A stretch of 64,000 nucleotides of DNA from Chromatiales bacterium. GTDB lineage: Bacteria > Pseudomonadota > Gammaproteobacteria > Steroidobacterales > GCA-2729495. Below, one piece after another: positions 17,247 through 26,093 of this stretch (position 1 is its first letter; each line of letters begins with the position of its first letter). The stretch is taken from the NCBI GenBank assembly GCA_018699155.1, contig JABIQA010000098.1, positions 1 to 64,000 of the forward strand, in the 5' to 3' direction. The notes beneath the pieces are model-generated. The model searched no databases. It had not been told where the DNA came from and was given only the letters and a program-made list of their open reading frames with translations. The position numbers were made by a program, and so were the translations under genes.

Positions 17247-18695
17247 CTAAAACTGGAAGTAAATAAACTGCTCTTTCACGCTGGGGTAAAGAATAACTAT
17301 CAGCGCTAATGATAGCGCGCCACGTAAGCCTCTAAACCAATAGGTTTTAGTCCAGTTGTAGGGTTCATCTCTGTAGATGAGTTGGGCCACAATCGCGCCA
17401 CCAATAAGTACGACATAGAACATTTGTTCGCCAATGCCGGCATAGGGAATAAACGTAAGTCCCTGGCTTATTGTCTCTTTGACAGGTGTGAGCAGCATAA
17501 TATTCAATGCGGTTGTGATCTCATCAACATTTTCTGCGCGGAAGAACACCCAACTGATAGTGACCAGCTGGAAAGTTAGAAACCAACTCGCGATATTGAA
17601 CAGTAAGTGGCCGGTTTTATTGAAGCCGCTAGTGAGCCTAGAAATTGTGGGCGCCGCAGTGTGGTAGACGACCAGCAGCGCGCCATGATAAAGGCCCCAC
17701 AATACATAGTGCCAGGCCGCCCCATGCCAGAGTCCGCCGAGCCCCATCACAATAATCAGATTGCGCAATAGCTTAAACTTGGTGCCCCGATTGCCACCCA
17801 GTGAGATGTAGAGGTAATCGCGGAGCCAGGTTGAGAATGAAATATGCCAACGCTTCCAGTAGTCACTGATGTTGCGTGCGCTGAACGGAGCCCGGAAGTT
17901 TTCCATGAGCTCGAAGCCCAGCAGCTTTGAAGTGCCACGGGCAATGTCGGTGTAGCCTGAGAAGTCGCAGTACACCTGAACGCCAAAGGCGTAACAGGCA
18001 ATCCACATACTGAGTGTGCTTGCGGAGTCGATATCGCCAAACACCAAGTTAACTAAGGGCGCGACGTTATCGGCCACTACAATCTTTTTAAAGAAGCCGC
18101 GGATAACCAGATCAAAACCATCCATCGTCTTCGCAGTGTTCATCTGCGGCGTATTGGCAAACTGCTTGAGCATGTTGCCAGCGCGTTCGATGGGACCGGC
18201 AACCAGCTGAGGAAAAAATGCGACATACAGAGCAAAGTCTAGGAGCGAATCAGAGGCCTTAATCTGTTTGCGATACACGTCGATCGAATAGCTCATCGAT
18301 TGGAATGTGTAGAACGAAATGCCTACGGGCAGAAGCACTTCAAAGGTCGGAGCCATGAAGGAGCCTTCCGGCAGACCCATCAGCGCGGAGTCGATAAAGA
18401 AGTTAAAGTACTTAAAGAAGCCGAGAATGCTGAGGTTAGTTACAACCGATGCACCCACTAACTGCTTGCGAAATCGCTGGTTAGACGATTTCTCAATGGC
18501 TCTACCGATATAGAAATCCACCAGCGTGGAAATCAGAATCAGGATGACAAACGGAGGGCTCCAGAAGCCATAAAAGAAATAGCTTGCCAGTAGCATAAAG
18601 CTATTACGAATCCACCTCTTCTGTCCGCGAATAAACAGCCAGCTGCCAAAGATGACCGCAAAAAAAATCAGAAATTCTTTTGAGTCAAAAGTCAT
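17247..18695 (-). CDS. MBOAT family O-acyltransferase (AlgI-like)
   Basis: A polytopic inner-membrane acyltransferase (482 aa, about ten hydrophobic segments) of the AlgI/PatA type that moves acyl groups, usually acetyl, across the membrane. Family motifs are clear: FPQLVAGPIERA, VYCDFSGYTDIARGTSKLLG, the DYWKRWHISFSTWLRDYLY block with a conserved His, and GGLWHGAAWHYVLWG with the catalytic His. It overlaps the upstream SGNH gene by 4 bases (ATGA), so the two are co-translated. The acceptor (exported polysaccharide, peptidoglycan or lipid) is unknown and no glycan synthase is adjacent. Confidence 0.92.
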   Translation of the reverse strand: MTFDSKEFLIFFAVIFGSWLFIRGQKRWIRNSFMLLASYFFYGFWSPPFVILILISTLVDFYIGRAIEKSSNQRFRKQLVGASVVTNLSILGFFKYFNFFIDSALMGLPEGSFMAPTFEVLLPVGISFYTFQSMSYSIDVYRKQIKASDSLLDFALYVAFFPQLVAGPIERAGNMLKQFANTPQMNTAKTMDGFDLVIRGFFKKIVVADNVAPLVNLVFGDIDSASTLSMWIACYAFGVQVYCDFSGYTDIARGTSKLLGFELMENFRAPFSARNISDYWKRWHISFSTWLRDYLYISLGGNRGTKFKLLRNLIIVMGLGGLWHGAAWHYVLWGLYHGALLVVYHTAAPTISRLTSGFNKTGHLLFNIASWFLTFQLVTISWVFFRAENVDEITTALNIMLLTPVKETISQGLTFIPYAGIGEQMFYVVLIGGAIVAQLIYRDEPYNWTKTYWFRGLRGALSLALIVILYPSVKEQFIYFQF

Positions 18696-20425
18696 TTTTT
18701 TGCGCAGCCTTTCTCATTAAGCATGTTCACAATGCTTTCTCTGAGGGACGGGCTTCCGGGGCCGACAGCGCGACGATAGTCTTGAAGTATGGCGATATTC
18801 ACCTGATCTGCCCGTTCCGGCGACGCTGCGCAATCCAACGTTTTTAGCATATCGATTGCAGCTTCTTGACGATCAAGCAGCATGTTTAATATGAAACTCA
18901 GGTAGCGGGCGGAATCGAGATCGGCCTTATCGATAGCGATGGCGAGGTTATTTAGTATGGGGTCAAGAAACACCTCAGGCCTTGGATCCCATTGCGCGCG
19001 CACCCGGTAATGGCCAAATGACAAATAGTTGTGGGCAGCTTTCAGATACGAGATGGTGCCAAGTGCCTCGTCATTGAAACCGGTGTAAGTATTGTAGCCA
19101 TCAAAGTCAGGCATCTTCTCTAGGTCTGCGGAAAAGTCGGTCTCCGGAAGGAGACCGTTGTCGACAATCAGTTTGGCGACTTCTGTGCCAAGTAAAAACT
19201 GTGAAGGCCTATTGGGATGAACTTCATCATCGAGGAAGCTGTAGCCCACCAGTCCGGATTCACTGCGTTCTTCAAATAGGCCAGTCACATCGATAATCGG
19301 AAACCCATTTGCTGCGGCAAAGTCACGCGTTGCCTCATGGAATACTGATGGCGGACGTTTGAGAACCAGATCTCTATCGTTCGCTTTCCAAAAGTACTCG
19401 CGAGCCTTGTCGATATTGTTTTCTGCTAAATAGATTTTGCCCAGCTGGAAGTTTGCCTCTGCGATACCGTCATCAATGCTAAGAATTTCAAGGTAGCGAT
19501 CTTTTGCGGTCGCATCAGTATCAGCAAGTGCCGCAATCAGCATGGCGTTGAGTTCTTCTATCTGCTCGGGCGATGTGCCTGCCTTCGCCATCGACCCATA
19601 GGGCAGAAAGTCAGCGATATTCTGTGGTGCCACCATAAAGATTGCCGGTATGTTTTTCTTTTTCAGAAATGCGCCCAGGCCTTCAAGGTTGTACAGATAG
19701 TTTTCCAGACGGCTGTCTAGTCCTGCTGCGCGTTCTGGAGGTTCGGGCAGAATAGGCTGTGGCTTGGAAGTGAAGAGCGCTAGCGGATTGAAGGCATTGC
19801 CGCTGGATGATAGCGTTGTCCAGTCGGACTGAATTCCGCTTTGAACTTCATACGCCGCTTCGGTATGAAAATAGGGGATGTCGTCATCAAGGTAGCTTGA
19901 CCAGGTGCCTCGTTCTGCAGTCCACGTTTCGTTGCCGCCGATTTGAATCACCAGCAGGTCAGGCTCGAGTGTTAATGATTCCTTTAGCATGCGGATAACG
20001 TCAGTGACGTTATAGGCGGCGACACCCAGATTGATGACTTCAATATCTTTGGATTCGGGTGAGGCAATACTATTAATGCTGTATTCGAGAACCCGGGAAT
20101 AAGAACTAATACTTTGCGGAGTCCATTGTTGCTGGTAGTTCTGAAATACAACTTTTGCGGTGAGCCAGCCTTCGGTAATGGAGTCGCCAAGCGTTACTAT
20201 TCTTAAGGTGTTTTCAGGCTTTTCGACAGAAATAGGCGTGTTGAAGCCTTTAGAGCGTTCTGCAGGTTCAAAGGGGCCGAACGACCAGGTTACGGTGTTA
20301 TTTGCCCGTTTAATCAGATAGCCCCGATAAACGTCGGGAGTGAATTGTGCCGCTAAAAACTCAATTAACAGACCCGTGCATATGACTGCGACGAGCAACG
20401 AGCACAGATAACCAACAATTCTCAA
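18692..20425 (-). CDS. SGNH/GDSL-family hydrolase-like protein with membrane anchor and TPR-like region
   Basis: A 577-residue protein that probably receives the acyl group exported by the MBOAT partner and transfers it to the final acceptor. Residues 5-27 are a membrane anchor. SGNH block I is GDSITEGW at 80-87, block III is IQIGGNETW and the late DEVHPN supplies Asp and His of the triad, so the catalytic set looks complete. Between them (about 300-345) is a stretch resembling a TPR (NFQLGKIYLAENNIDKAREYFWKA). The C-terminal 120 residues are helical and unassigned. Gene order SGNH then MBOAT with a 4-base overlap supports one functional pair. Confidence 0.83.
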   Translation of the reverse strand: MRIVGYLCSLLVAVICTGLLIEFLAAQFTPDVYRGYLIKRANNTVTWSFGPFEPAERSKGFNTPISVEKPENTLRIVTLGDSITEGWLTAKVVFQNYQQQWTPQSISSYSRVLEYSINSIASPESKDIEVINLGVAAYNVTDVIRMLKESLTLEPDLLVIQIGGNETWTAERGTWSSYLDDDIPYFHTEAAYEVQSGIQSDWTTLSSSGNAFNPLALFTSKPQPILPEPPERAAGLDSRLENYLYNLEGLGAFLKKKNIPAIFMVAPQNIADFLPYGSMAKAGTSPEQIEELNAMLIAALADTDATAKDRYLEILSIDDGIAEANFQLGKIYLAENNIDKAREYFWKANDRDLVLKRPPSVFHEATRDFAAANGFPIIDVTGLFEERSESGLVGYSFLDDEVHPNRPSQFLLGTEVAKLIVDNGLLPETDFSADLEKMPDFDGYNTYTGFNDEALGTISYLKAAHNYLSFGHYRVRAQWDPRPEVFLDPILNNLAIAIDKADLDSARYLSFILNMLLDRQEAAIDMLKTLDCAASPERADQVNIAILQDYRRAVGPGSPSLRESIVNMLNEKGCAKK

Positions 20426-20659
20426 AATGAACTCCCGCGAGTAAGCGGCTAACTCTACTATTAGTTAAAGGCTAATTCTACCAACGGAGTCACGCCTTAG
20501 ATGCTGCCTAACCCTAGTAACTGGCTGTTTTATTTATGGCTGGGACACATCGAACGAAAGCAGCTGAAGATTTGGTGCCAGTAATGACGTCACGAAAAAA
20601 CTTGATTCGACCTGCATCTTGGCGGTGGCATACCGCCTTGCTCATGAAGCGAGACATGC

Positions 20660-20830
20660 TTATTTTGTGCGAGGGTCAATTTGCTTGAGTTCGTTGCTGT
20701 TTAGCACGGCCAGTTGGGCGCAGTGGCATATACCGGCAGTATTCAATTTACGTTCCAATCCCGACCCTGTGCCTTTTATCTTTTTCAGATCATCGCTTGC
20801 GAGCTGAAGGTCGCTGTGGGTTTCTTCCAT
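20660..20830 (-). CDS. Small helix-hairpin-helix domain protein
   Basis: A 56-residue ORF in an otherwise gene-free 650-base gap. It contains SDDLKKIKGTGSGLERKLNTAGI followed (after HCAQLAVLN) by SNELKQID, a pattern typical of the helix-hairpin-helix module found at the ends of several DNA- or complex-associated proteins. The module starts about ten residues in and the protein stops right after it, so it is either a stand-alone mini-protein or a remnant of a longer gene. An in-frame TTG at 20896 would lengthen it. I see no strong ribosome site. The domain pattern is the only evidence that it is coding. Confidence 0.5.
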   Translation of the reverse strand: MEETHSDLQLASDDLKKIKGTGSGLERKLNTAGICHCAQLAVLNSNELKQIDPRTK

Positions 20831-21042
20831 TGGATTCGCGCAAGTGCATCTAAATATTATGATTTTTAAAATCTTATGGCGAAGATACCCAATCAATCAT
20901 ATGGCTGGCCCCAGTTTGGTAAGTGCGGTGAATCAGTTGCGTTGTGCGTCATTCCGATGTTGGGTTGCAATACATATTCTCATTGTTCAGGCGGCTAAAA
21001 ATGGACAGCAAGGGGGGTTTCCAGTGAATCGGGGATTTTTTT

Positions 21043-21068
21043 GATTTATATCTAATTAGGTATAAATC
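21043..21068. promoter_or_regulatory. 26-bp near-perfect palindrome before the MFS gene, candidate operator
   Basis: Outer arms GATTTATA and TATAAATC (8 of 8 paired) enclose an inner palindrome CTAATTAG; only one symmetric base pair (T against G) breaks the symmetry. The element ends 14 bases before ATG 21083, overlapping the likely -10/start region of the operon, which is where a repressor would sit. No regulator gene is adjacent. The flanking bases 20831-21042 hold nothing else I can support. Confidence 0.6.
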
Positions 21069-21082
21069 ACCGGACACCATGT

Positions 21083-22402
21083 ATGAGCGGTAACCAGTCA
21101 GTGGGTATCAAATTTGGGCCGTGGTGGCTATCGCCCGGTATCCTGCGACGGCATGTTGTGGTGATGTTCATGGTGAACTGGATATCGATGATGCTGGTGC
21201 CGTTCATCAACTTTATCCAGCCGTTGGTGTTTCAGGGCATAGAAGTGCCTCCTGATCAGCAAGGGACATTAACCGCCAACCTCGGTCTGCTCAGCGATGT
21301 CATTGCGTTGGGTGTAATGGTTATTATCGGCGCGGTCAGTGATCGTACCGGCCGTCGCGTTATCGTAATGGTCGGGTTTTTCTTGCTGATTGTTGGTCTT
21401 GGCCTGTATCCGCGTGCTGAAGGCATTACCCAGCTTTATTTATTTCGCGGCATCGTTGGTCTGGGCATGGGGGTCATTTCTACCTCTATGCTGACCGTGA
21501 TTCAGGATTACCCACAGGACCGTTCACGCGGAAAGTACACCGGCATGAACAGTGTGTTCAGCGGGCTTGGTGTGATGGTGATGGCCGTAGGCATTATGCG
21601 GTTGCCCGAAATGTTTGTTGAAGGTGGAGCCACACAGAACGCGGCTGTTATAAATACCTTCATGATCTGCGTGGGTATCGGCATTTTTGCAGCATTACTT
21701 GCACGCTTCGGCTTGTCAGGTGCTTTGCCTGACCCTGATCATCGTACTGAAAGTGTATTCGGTGGTGTAAGCGATGCTGTAGCTGAAGCTAGAAAAAACC
21801 CTCGCTTGTTGTTGTCTTTTATTGCAGCATTTGCGGCGCGCGGAGATCTTGCTGTTGCAGGAACCTATTTCGCACTTTGGTTTATGTATATAGGTACTGC
21901 TCAGGGTATCGATAGCATCGAAGTAGCGAAAATCAGCGGCCAGTATTTTGGCCTGCTTAATCTGTCCATCATGGTGTGGGCACCGATCTATGGGATCATT
22001 ATTGATAGGGTCAATCGCGTTACTGCCGTTACGCTAGGGCTCGCAACAGCATCTGCCGGCTACTTCCTTATGGGCAGTATCGATAACCCGTTTAATCCCG
22101 CTATCATTATTCCCGCCTGTATTCTTCTGGGCATGGGTGAAACCAGCGCTGTGGTGAGTTGTGGCTCGTTGGTGGGTCAGGAAGCGCCACCCCGTATCCG
22201 AGGCTCTGTCATAGGGTTTTATGCCCTCTGCGGCAGCTTCGGCATATTGTCGCTTAGCTTTATTTCTGGTCTCATATTCGATGCGTTTTCGCCCAATGCG
22301 CCGTTTATTTTTATGGGTGCCGTTAATCTGGTTATCGTTGTTATTGCACTGTATGTTCGTGTGCGCTACGGAAACCCCACAAACCCCTCAGCCACCTCGT
22401 AA
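21083..22402 (+). CDS. Major facilitator superfamily transporter
   Basis: A 439-residue, roughly 12-helix MFS permease. The loop 2-3 signature is visible as GAVSDRTGRRVIV, and GLGMGVISTSMLTVIQDYPQDRSRGKYTGMNS fits helices 4-5 of the sugar/drug-type fold. The second-half counterpart GIIIDRVNRVTAV is present. The substrate is unknown. It is followed 19 bases later by two tandem genes with strong ribosome sites, so transporter and paralogues probably form one operon controlled by the palindrome at 21043. The final residues are hydrophilic with a Pro/Ser tail. Confidence 0.88.
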   Translation: MSGNQSVGIKFGPWWLSPGILRRHVVVMFMVNWISMMLVPFINFIQPLVFQGIEVPPDQQGTLTANLGLLSDVIALGVMVIIGAVSDRTGRRVIVMVGFFLLIVGLGLYPRAEGITQLYLFRGIVGLGMGVISTSMLTVIQDYPQDRSRGKYTGMNSVFSGLGVMVMAVGIMRLPEMFVEGGATQNAAVINTFMICVGIGIFAALLARFGLSGALPDPDHRTESVFGGVSDAVAEARKNPRLLLSFIAAFAARGDLAVAGTYFALWFMYIGTAQGIDSIEVAKISGQYFGLLNLSIMVWAPIYGIIIDRVNRVTAVTLGLATASAGYFLMGSIDNPFNPAIIIPACILLGMGETSAVVSCGSLVGQEAPPRIRGSVIGFYALCGSFGILSLSFISGLIFDAFSPNAPFIFMGAVNLVIVVIALYVRVRYGNPTNPSATS

Positions 22403-22421
22403 TCTTTTTCAGGAGTTAGCT

Positions 22422-23150
22422 ATGTCAGCAGAAACCGGTGAACTATTTGCCCGTAAGGATACGATGTTTGAAACGGACGAAAAGAAAAATGCATTCATGA
22501 ATGCATGGCTGGCGTACAAGGAGCTTACTGATGCGCAGGACAAAGAGTTCGCTGCCAAGGAAGCCGAAATTGGCTACGCTGTGGCGAAACTGGTAGCTGA
22601 AATGCTGGGCAAAGATACGCCGATGATCGAAGGGCGTGAGGCCGAGTTTGGCCGGGTTTTAGGCAATAGCTTTCGTACCTTTCAAACGCTCGTGCCGTAT
22701 CATCACCAGGGCAATGATGGGCTTATAAAAGAGCAGCTCAAATGGTATGAATTTGCCATGCGGGAAGGCCTGGTTGAGAAAATTATTGAGCACGATGTTG
22801 AATCGATGCGGAATATTCTGGGCGAGCGTGGTGGCTGGGCCGCCAGTACCGGTCGTCTGGAGCTTGCTCTTGATGCGCTTACCACACCGACCTGTTTCCG
22901 TGATCTTGTTCTGGGTGAAGGCTTTAAGCTCACCCCCACCCGACTGGAATACAAATCTCCCTATGGGCGCGTGATTGCCAAGGGGCATCAGCGTGGTATC
23001 TGGACAAATCTCACCGAAGAGCGCATTCACAATATTTGGACAATTCCTCGGTACAAAGGCTACGCCGAAATTATGGGTGTGCATTTTGAGGTGTCACCAT
23101 GGGATGAAGAAACCCGAATGATTTCGGTAGATGTTTCTGCTTTGAGTTAG
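22422..23150 (+). CDS. Uncharacterised soluble protein, first of a tandem paralogous pair
   Basis: A 242-residue protein without signal peptide or membrane segments. I do not recognise the family. Start ATG 22422 has AGGAG 6 bases upstream. It shares long blocks with the next gene: GREAEFGRVLGN, then RTFQ, PYHHQGND, KEQLKW, LALDALTTPTCFRDL, SPYGR, RGIWTNLTEERIH and PWDEETR. Conserved His, Cys, Asp and Glu in these blocks (HHQGND, TPTCFRD, PWDEETR) could be catalytic or metal ligands. The N-terminal 70 residues look helical. Its place behind an MFS transporter suggests an enzyme acting on an imported compound, but that is inference only. Confidence 0.8.
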   Translation: MSAETGELFARKDTMFETDEKKNAFMNAWLAYKELTDAQDKEFAAKEAEIGYAVAKLVAEMLGKDTPMIEGREAEFGRVLGNSFRTFQTLVPYHHQGNDGLIKEQLKWYEFAMREGLVEKIIEHDVESMRNILGERGGWAASTGRLELALDALTTPTCFRDLVLGEGFKLTPTRLEYKSPYGRVIAKGHQRGIWTNLTEERIHNIWTIPRYKGYAEIMGVHFEVSPWDEETRMISVDVSALS

Positions 23151-23174
23151 ACAAAACTATTTAGGAGATCACTT

Positions 23175-23927
23175 ATGGATGCTGCACAAGAGATGAAAGG
23201 CGAGCTTAAGGCTCGAATGAAGGACACAATGACGGAGGCGCAGATCGCCCGTGCCGACGCCATTATGAAGGGTTGGTTTGCATTCAATGATTATGCGCTG
23301 TTGATTGAACATCAATGTACCGAACATGCGGAAGCGATCGGCCGTAAGGCGGCAGATATGATTGCTGCTGAAATTGGTCAGTCACGAGATCTTATCGATG
23401 GCAGAGATGCGGAGTTCGGGCGCATATTGGGCAACACGATTAGGACCTTTCAGATGACTTTGCCGTATCAGCATCAGGGCAACGATGCGCTCATGAAAGA
23501 GCAGCTTAAGTGGATGGATTATGCGCAGCAGTTAGGTCGTACTGCCGAGATGGTGCAGTTTGATGTTAACTCGATGAAAGAGATTTTCGAAGAGCGTCGC
23601 TACTGGATTGAGGAGACCGGTGATGTCAGCCTGGCTCTTGATGCCGTTACAACGCCGACCTGTTTCCGTGACCTTACTGTAGCTGATGGCATAGAGTTCA
23701 ATGCTGACCGCACCGAGATCTCATATCTTTCACCCTATAAGCGGATTCTTGAGAAAGGCTGGTTGCGAAATATTTGGACGGGTTTGACTGAGCAGCATAT
23801 TCATGAACAGTGGACACTTCCGCGTTTCGCCGGCTATCAGGAACACTTTCAGGTGCGCTTCGAAGTTGACCCGTGGGATGAGACAACTCGCTTGGTGCGG
23901 ATTCGGGTGATGCCTGCAGTCGAGTAA
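23175..23927 (+). CDS. Uncharacterised soluble protein, second of a tandem paralogous pair
   Basis: A 250-residue paralogue of the preceding protein, by eye about 40-45 percent identical over most of the length. It keeps the blocks GRDAEFGRILGN, PYQHQGND, KEQLKW, LALDAVTTPTCFRDL, SPYKR, RNIWTGLTEQHIH and PWDETTR. Its N-terminus is longer and different (MDAAQEMKGELKARM). Ribosome site AGGAG lies 9 bases upstream of ATG 23175, and only 24 bases separate it from the first gene. Retention of both copies with the same conserved residues suggests a heteromer or two related substrates rather than a decaying duplicate. No function assigned. Confidence 0.8.
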   Translation: MDAAQEMKGELKARMKDTMTEAQIARADAIMKGWFAFNDYALLIEHQCTEHAEAIGRKAADMIAAEIGQSRDLIDGRDAEFGRILGNTIRTFQMTLPYQHQGNDALMKEQLKWMDYAQQLGRTAEMVQFDVNSMKEIFEERRYWIEETGDVSLALDAVTTPTCFRDLTVADGIEFNADRTEISYLSPYKRILEKGWLRNIWTGLTEQHIHEQWTLPRFAGYQEHFQVRFEVDPWDETTRLVRIRVMPAVE

Positions 23928-24015
23928 TCAGTTCGCTCAAAATCGTTCTGGCACTGTGCTGCAATACATAGGATAGTAGCGTATTCGTTGAGAGCAGCTT
24001 AAGGAGTTTCCGAGT

Positions 24016-24279
24016 ATGAGGATGAGTGAATTGGCAGTAATGGTCCAGGCCTTGAAGGATGAGGTTGAATCACAGGTGGTATTTGATCAGGCCGCCGCTG
24101 ATTCTGTTCGCGCTCGTGTGCGGGAGCTGGCCGAGCGGGTTGAGAAAATGAGCGGTGCGCACGATGAGCCCATGACTGATCAGCTCACCCGTATTGCCGC
24201 AGAGTTTGAAGCTGAGCACCCAAAGACCGCGCGCTTATTGGAGCGTATGGCCGATACTTTATCGAAACTGGGCGTTTAG
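24016..24279 (+). CDS. DUF4404 family protein
   Basis: An 87-residue, strongly helical, charged protein. The C-terminal stretch FEAEHPKTARLLERMADTLSKLGV is the recognisable DUF4404 ending, and the N-terminal half is a heptad-like helix. AAGGAG lies 9 bases before ATG 24016. Function unknown for the family. Its stop overlaps the end of the convergent hydrolase gene by 4 bases, leaving no room for a terminator. Confidence 0.8.
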   Translation: MRMSELAVMVQALKDEVESQVVFDQAAADSVRARVRELAERVEKMSGAHDEPMTDQLTRIAAEFEAEHPKTARLLERMADTLSKLGV

Positions 24280-25184
24280 TCTGCGCCGGCAAACGTTAGC
24301 AAGTGTCCGCAAAGCGTCAATGATTGATCTTCAACGATGTAGAAACTGGCCTTATCGATGAGTGCATGGGCTTGGCCCTTGCAGCCGGGTATATGCTTGA
24401 TCAGTTCCCTGGGCCCCATTGCCGACCCCTCGAACTGCTTGCTGAACAGCGTTAATACCGGTTTATTCCAGTCCGACAGCGCATCCCATGCCGCCAGATT
24501 TGCAGGCCGTGCCGGACTGTCAGGTGATATTGGCAAGATCATCGGAAAGCGCCTTGGCCCCGTGCGATAGCTTTGGTCGGGGTAGGGTGCATCGTAGGCC
24601 GCAACAATTTCAGCCGGTAAGGTTTTGACAGTGCCTTCCTGCACCATCTCCCCCTGCGGAAAAACGGGCAGCGATAATTGCACCTCACGCCATTTTATAA
24701 ACCAAGCATGTCCGGCTGAAGGCTCGCCTGTGGGCAGTTGTGTGTTTAGCAATACCAGCTTGGTGAATATTTCCGGGTTTTCTGCCGCGATCCGCAGTCC
24801 GAAGAAACCGCCCCAGTCGAACATAAAACCAATGGCATTGGTGATGCTGAGCTGCTGAAGAAACGACGTGTTCCATTCGATGTGACGATTGAATTCGTAG
24901 TCTTCCTCTCGCAGCAGTTTATCCGAGCGACCAAAGCCGATGTAGTCGGGTGCAATGACCCGGTAGCCTGCCGCCACCAGAACCATAATCATATGCCGGT
25001 ACATGTAGACCCATGCCCCTTGTGATGGATACAGCACAATGACTTGTGCATCCCGCGGCCCTTCGTCGATGTAATGCATACGCAACTCACCGTAGCGCTC
25101 ATCAGCTACGTGCAGGTAATGCGCGGAAAAGGGGTAGTCGAGCAAGTTGCTGAAGCGTTCATCGGGCGTGCGTAGGGCTTGCAT
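24276..25184 (-). CDS. Haloalkane-dehalogenase-like alpha/beta hydrolase
   Basis: An alpha/beta hydrolase close to haloalkane dehalogenases: RTPDERFSNLLDYPF and HYIDEGPRDAQVIVLYP at the N-terminus, DYIGFGRSDK, then the nucleophile elbow FMFDWGGFFGLR with the Asp-Trp pair of dehalogenases. A candidate catalytic His lies in TLCGHLL near the C-terminus. The oxyanion-hole segment, normally HGEPTWSY, reads YPSQGAWVYMYR, so activity on haloalkanes is uncertain. I start at ATG 25184 (MQALRTPDERF, GGAG upstream); an in-frame ATG at 25283 would overlap the cytochrome gene by 65 bases and is not convincing. Last gene of a reverse-strand run with two cytochromes and another hydrolase. Confidence 0.8.
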   Translation of the reverse strand: MQALRTPDERFSNLLDYPFSAHYLHVADERYGELRMHYIDEGPRDAQVIVLYPSQGAWVYMYRHMIMVLVAAGYRVIAPDYIGFGRSDKLLREEDYEFNRHIEWNTSFLQQLSITNAIGFMFDWGGFFGLRIAAENPEIFTKLVLLNTQLPTGEPSAGHAWFIKWREVQLSLPVFPQGEMVQEGTVKTLPAEIVAAYDAPYPDQSYRTGPRRFPMILPISPDSPARPANLAAWDALSDWNKPVLTLFSKQFEGSAMGPRELIKHIPGCKGQAHALIDKASFYIVEDQSLTLCGHLLTFAGAD

Positions 25185-25218
25185 CGGTATTGCTCCAGCT
25201 GCGGTGCCAGTGTGTGAG

Positions 25219-26091
25219 TTAGTATTGCTTGGGGAGCGGCTTAAGTTGTCGCAAGTACTCTGTAATTGCAGCCCGGTCTTCATCTGTCAGTAGCGCAGTA
25301 TTTTCATCAACCACTGCACTCATTTCGCCGCCCGCGAAATCGCCATTGGGTAGCATGCCGATTTCAAAAAATAATTCCAGATCAGCGCGACGCCAATCTT
25401 TAAGGCCGTCTTCGTGCGGCGTAAGATTAGGTGCGGCCTTCGCATCACCAAAGCCTGGGGCGCCAGCCAGTTCTAAGTCTGACTCTGTTCCGCCTAGCCA
25501 ACTGCGTGGAGTATGGCATTCACCACAGTGACCCAGGTGCCGGACCAGGTAAGCACCACGGTTCCACTGATCGGTTTGACTGCTGTCTATGGCAAAGCGG
25601 GAATCATCAAAATACAGCCACTTCCAGAAGACCAGTGGCATGCGCCATGAGGCATACCATACTAAGTCATGTTCGCGGTTGGTGGCATTCACCGGGTTTA
25701 GTGAGTTGAGGTGAGCCTTAATATCAAGCAGATCGCTCCGACTCATCCCTGTGTATGAAGGGTAGGGAAATGCGGGGTAGTAGTGTTCCCCTTCCGGGCT
25801 CAAGCCATCCTGAAATGCGGACACAAATTCGTCGTCCGTCCACCCACCGATGCCGGTTTCATTATCCGGCGTAATGTTGGGGGTATAAAAAGTGCCGAAG
25901 GGGGATTCAAGCGGACGCCCACCAGCCATTGGCTGGCCCTCTTCGGCTGTGTGGCATGCGACGCAGCCGCTGGCATTGGTCAGATATTCACCGTGACCGG
26001 CATCAGCCGCGTTAACCGATGTGCCAAATACGAAAGCGCTCAGATAAAGCAGCAGGTAGTTATGCCAATTAGTACTGAGCGCTATTCGCAT
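25219..26091 (-). CDS. Exported dihaem cytochrome c (alcohol-dehydrogenase cytochrome subunit type)
   Basis: A 290-residue periplasmic electron carrier with a signal peptide ending VNAADA and two haem-binding motifs, CVACH near residue 42 and CGECH near 188. Surrounding sequence (MAGGRPLESPFGTFYTPNITPDNETGIGGWTDDEF) resembles the cytochrome subunits that accept electrons from membrane-bound alcohol or sugar dehydrogenases. No dehydrogenase lies next to it. It begins 2 bases after the stop of the cytochrome c' gene, so the two are co-transcribed and probably exchange electrons with the same pathway. Confidence 0.87.
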   Translation of the reverse strand: MRIALSTNWHNYLLLYLSAFVFGTSVNAADAGHGEYLTNASGCVACHTAEEGQPMAGGRPLESPFGTFYTPNITPDNETGIGGWTDDEFVSAFQDGLSPEGEHYYPAFPYPSYTGMSRSDLLDIKAHLNSLNPVNATNREHDLVWYASWRMPLVFWKWLYFDDSRFAIDSSQTDQWNRGAYLVRHLGHCGECHTPRSWLGGTESDLELAGAPGFGDAKAAPNLTPHEDGLKDWRRADLELFFEIGMLPNGDFAGGEMSAVVDENTALLTDEDRAAITEYLRQLKPLPKQY

Positions 26092-26093
26092 GA

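Noticed and set aside
20619-20807. Forward-strand frame with signal-peptide-like start opposite the HhH ORF
   Set aside because: No ribosome site and no recognisable mature domain; the reverse-strand frame has a clear domain pattern.
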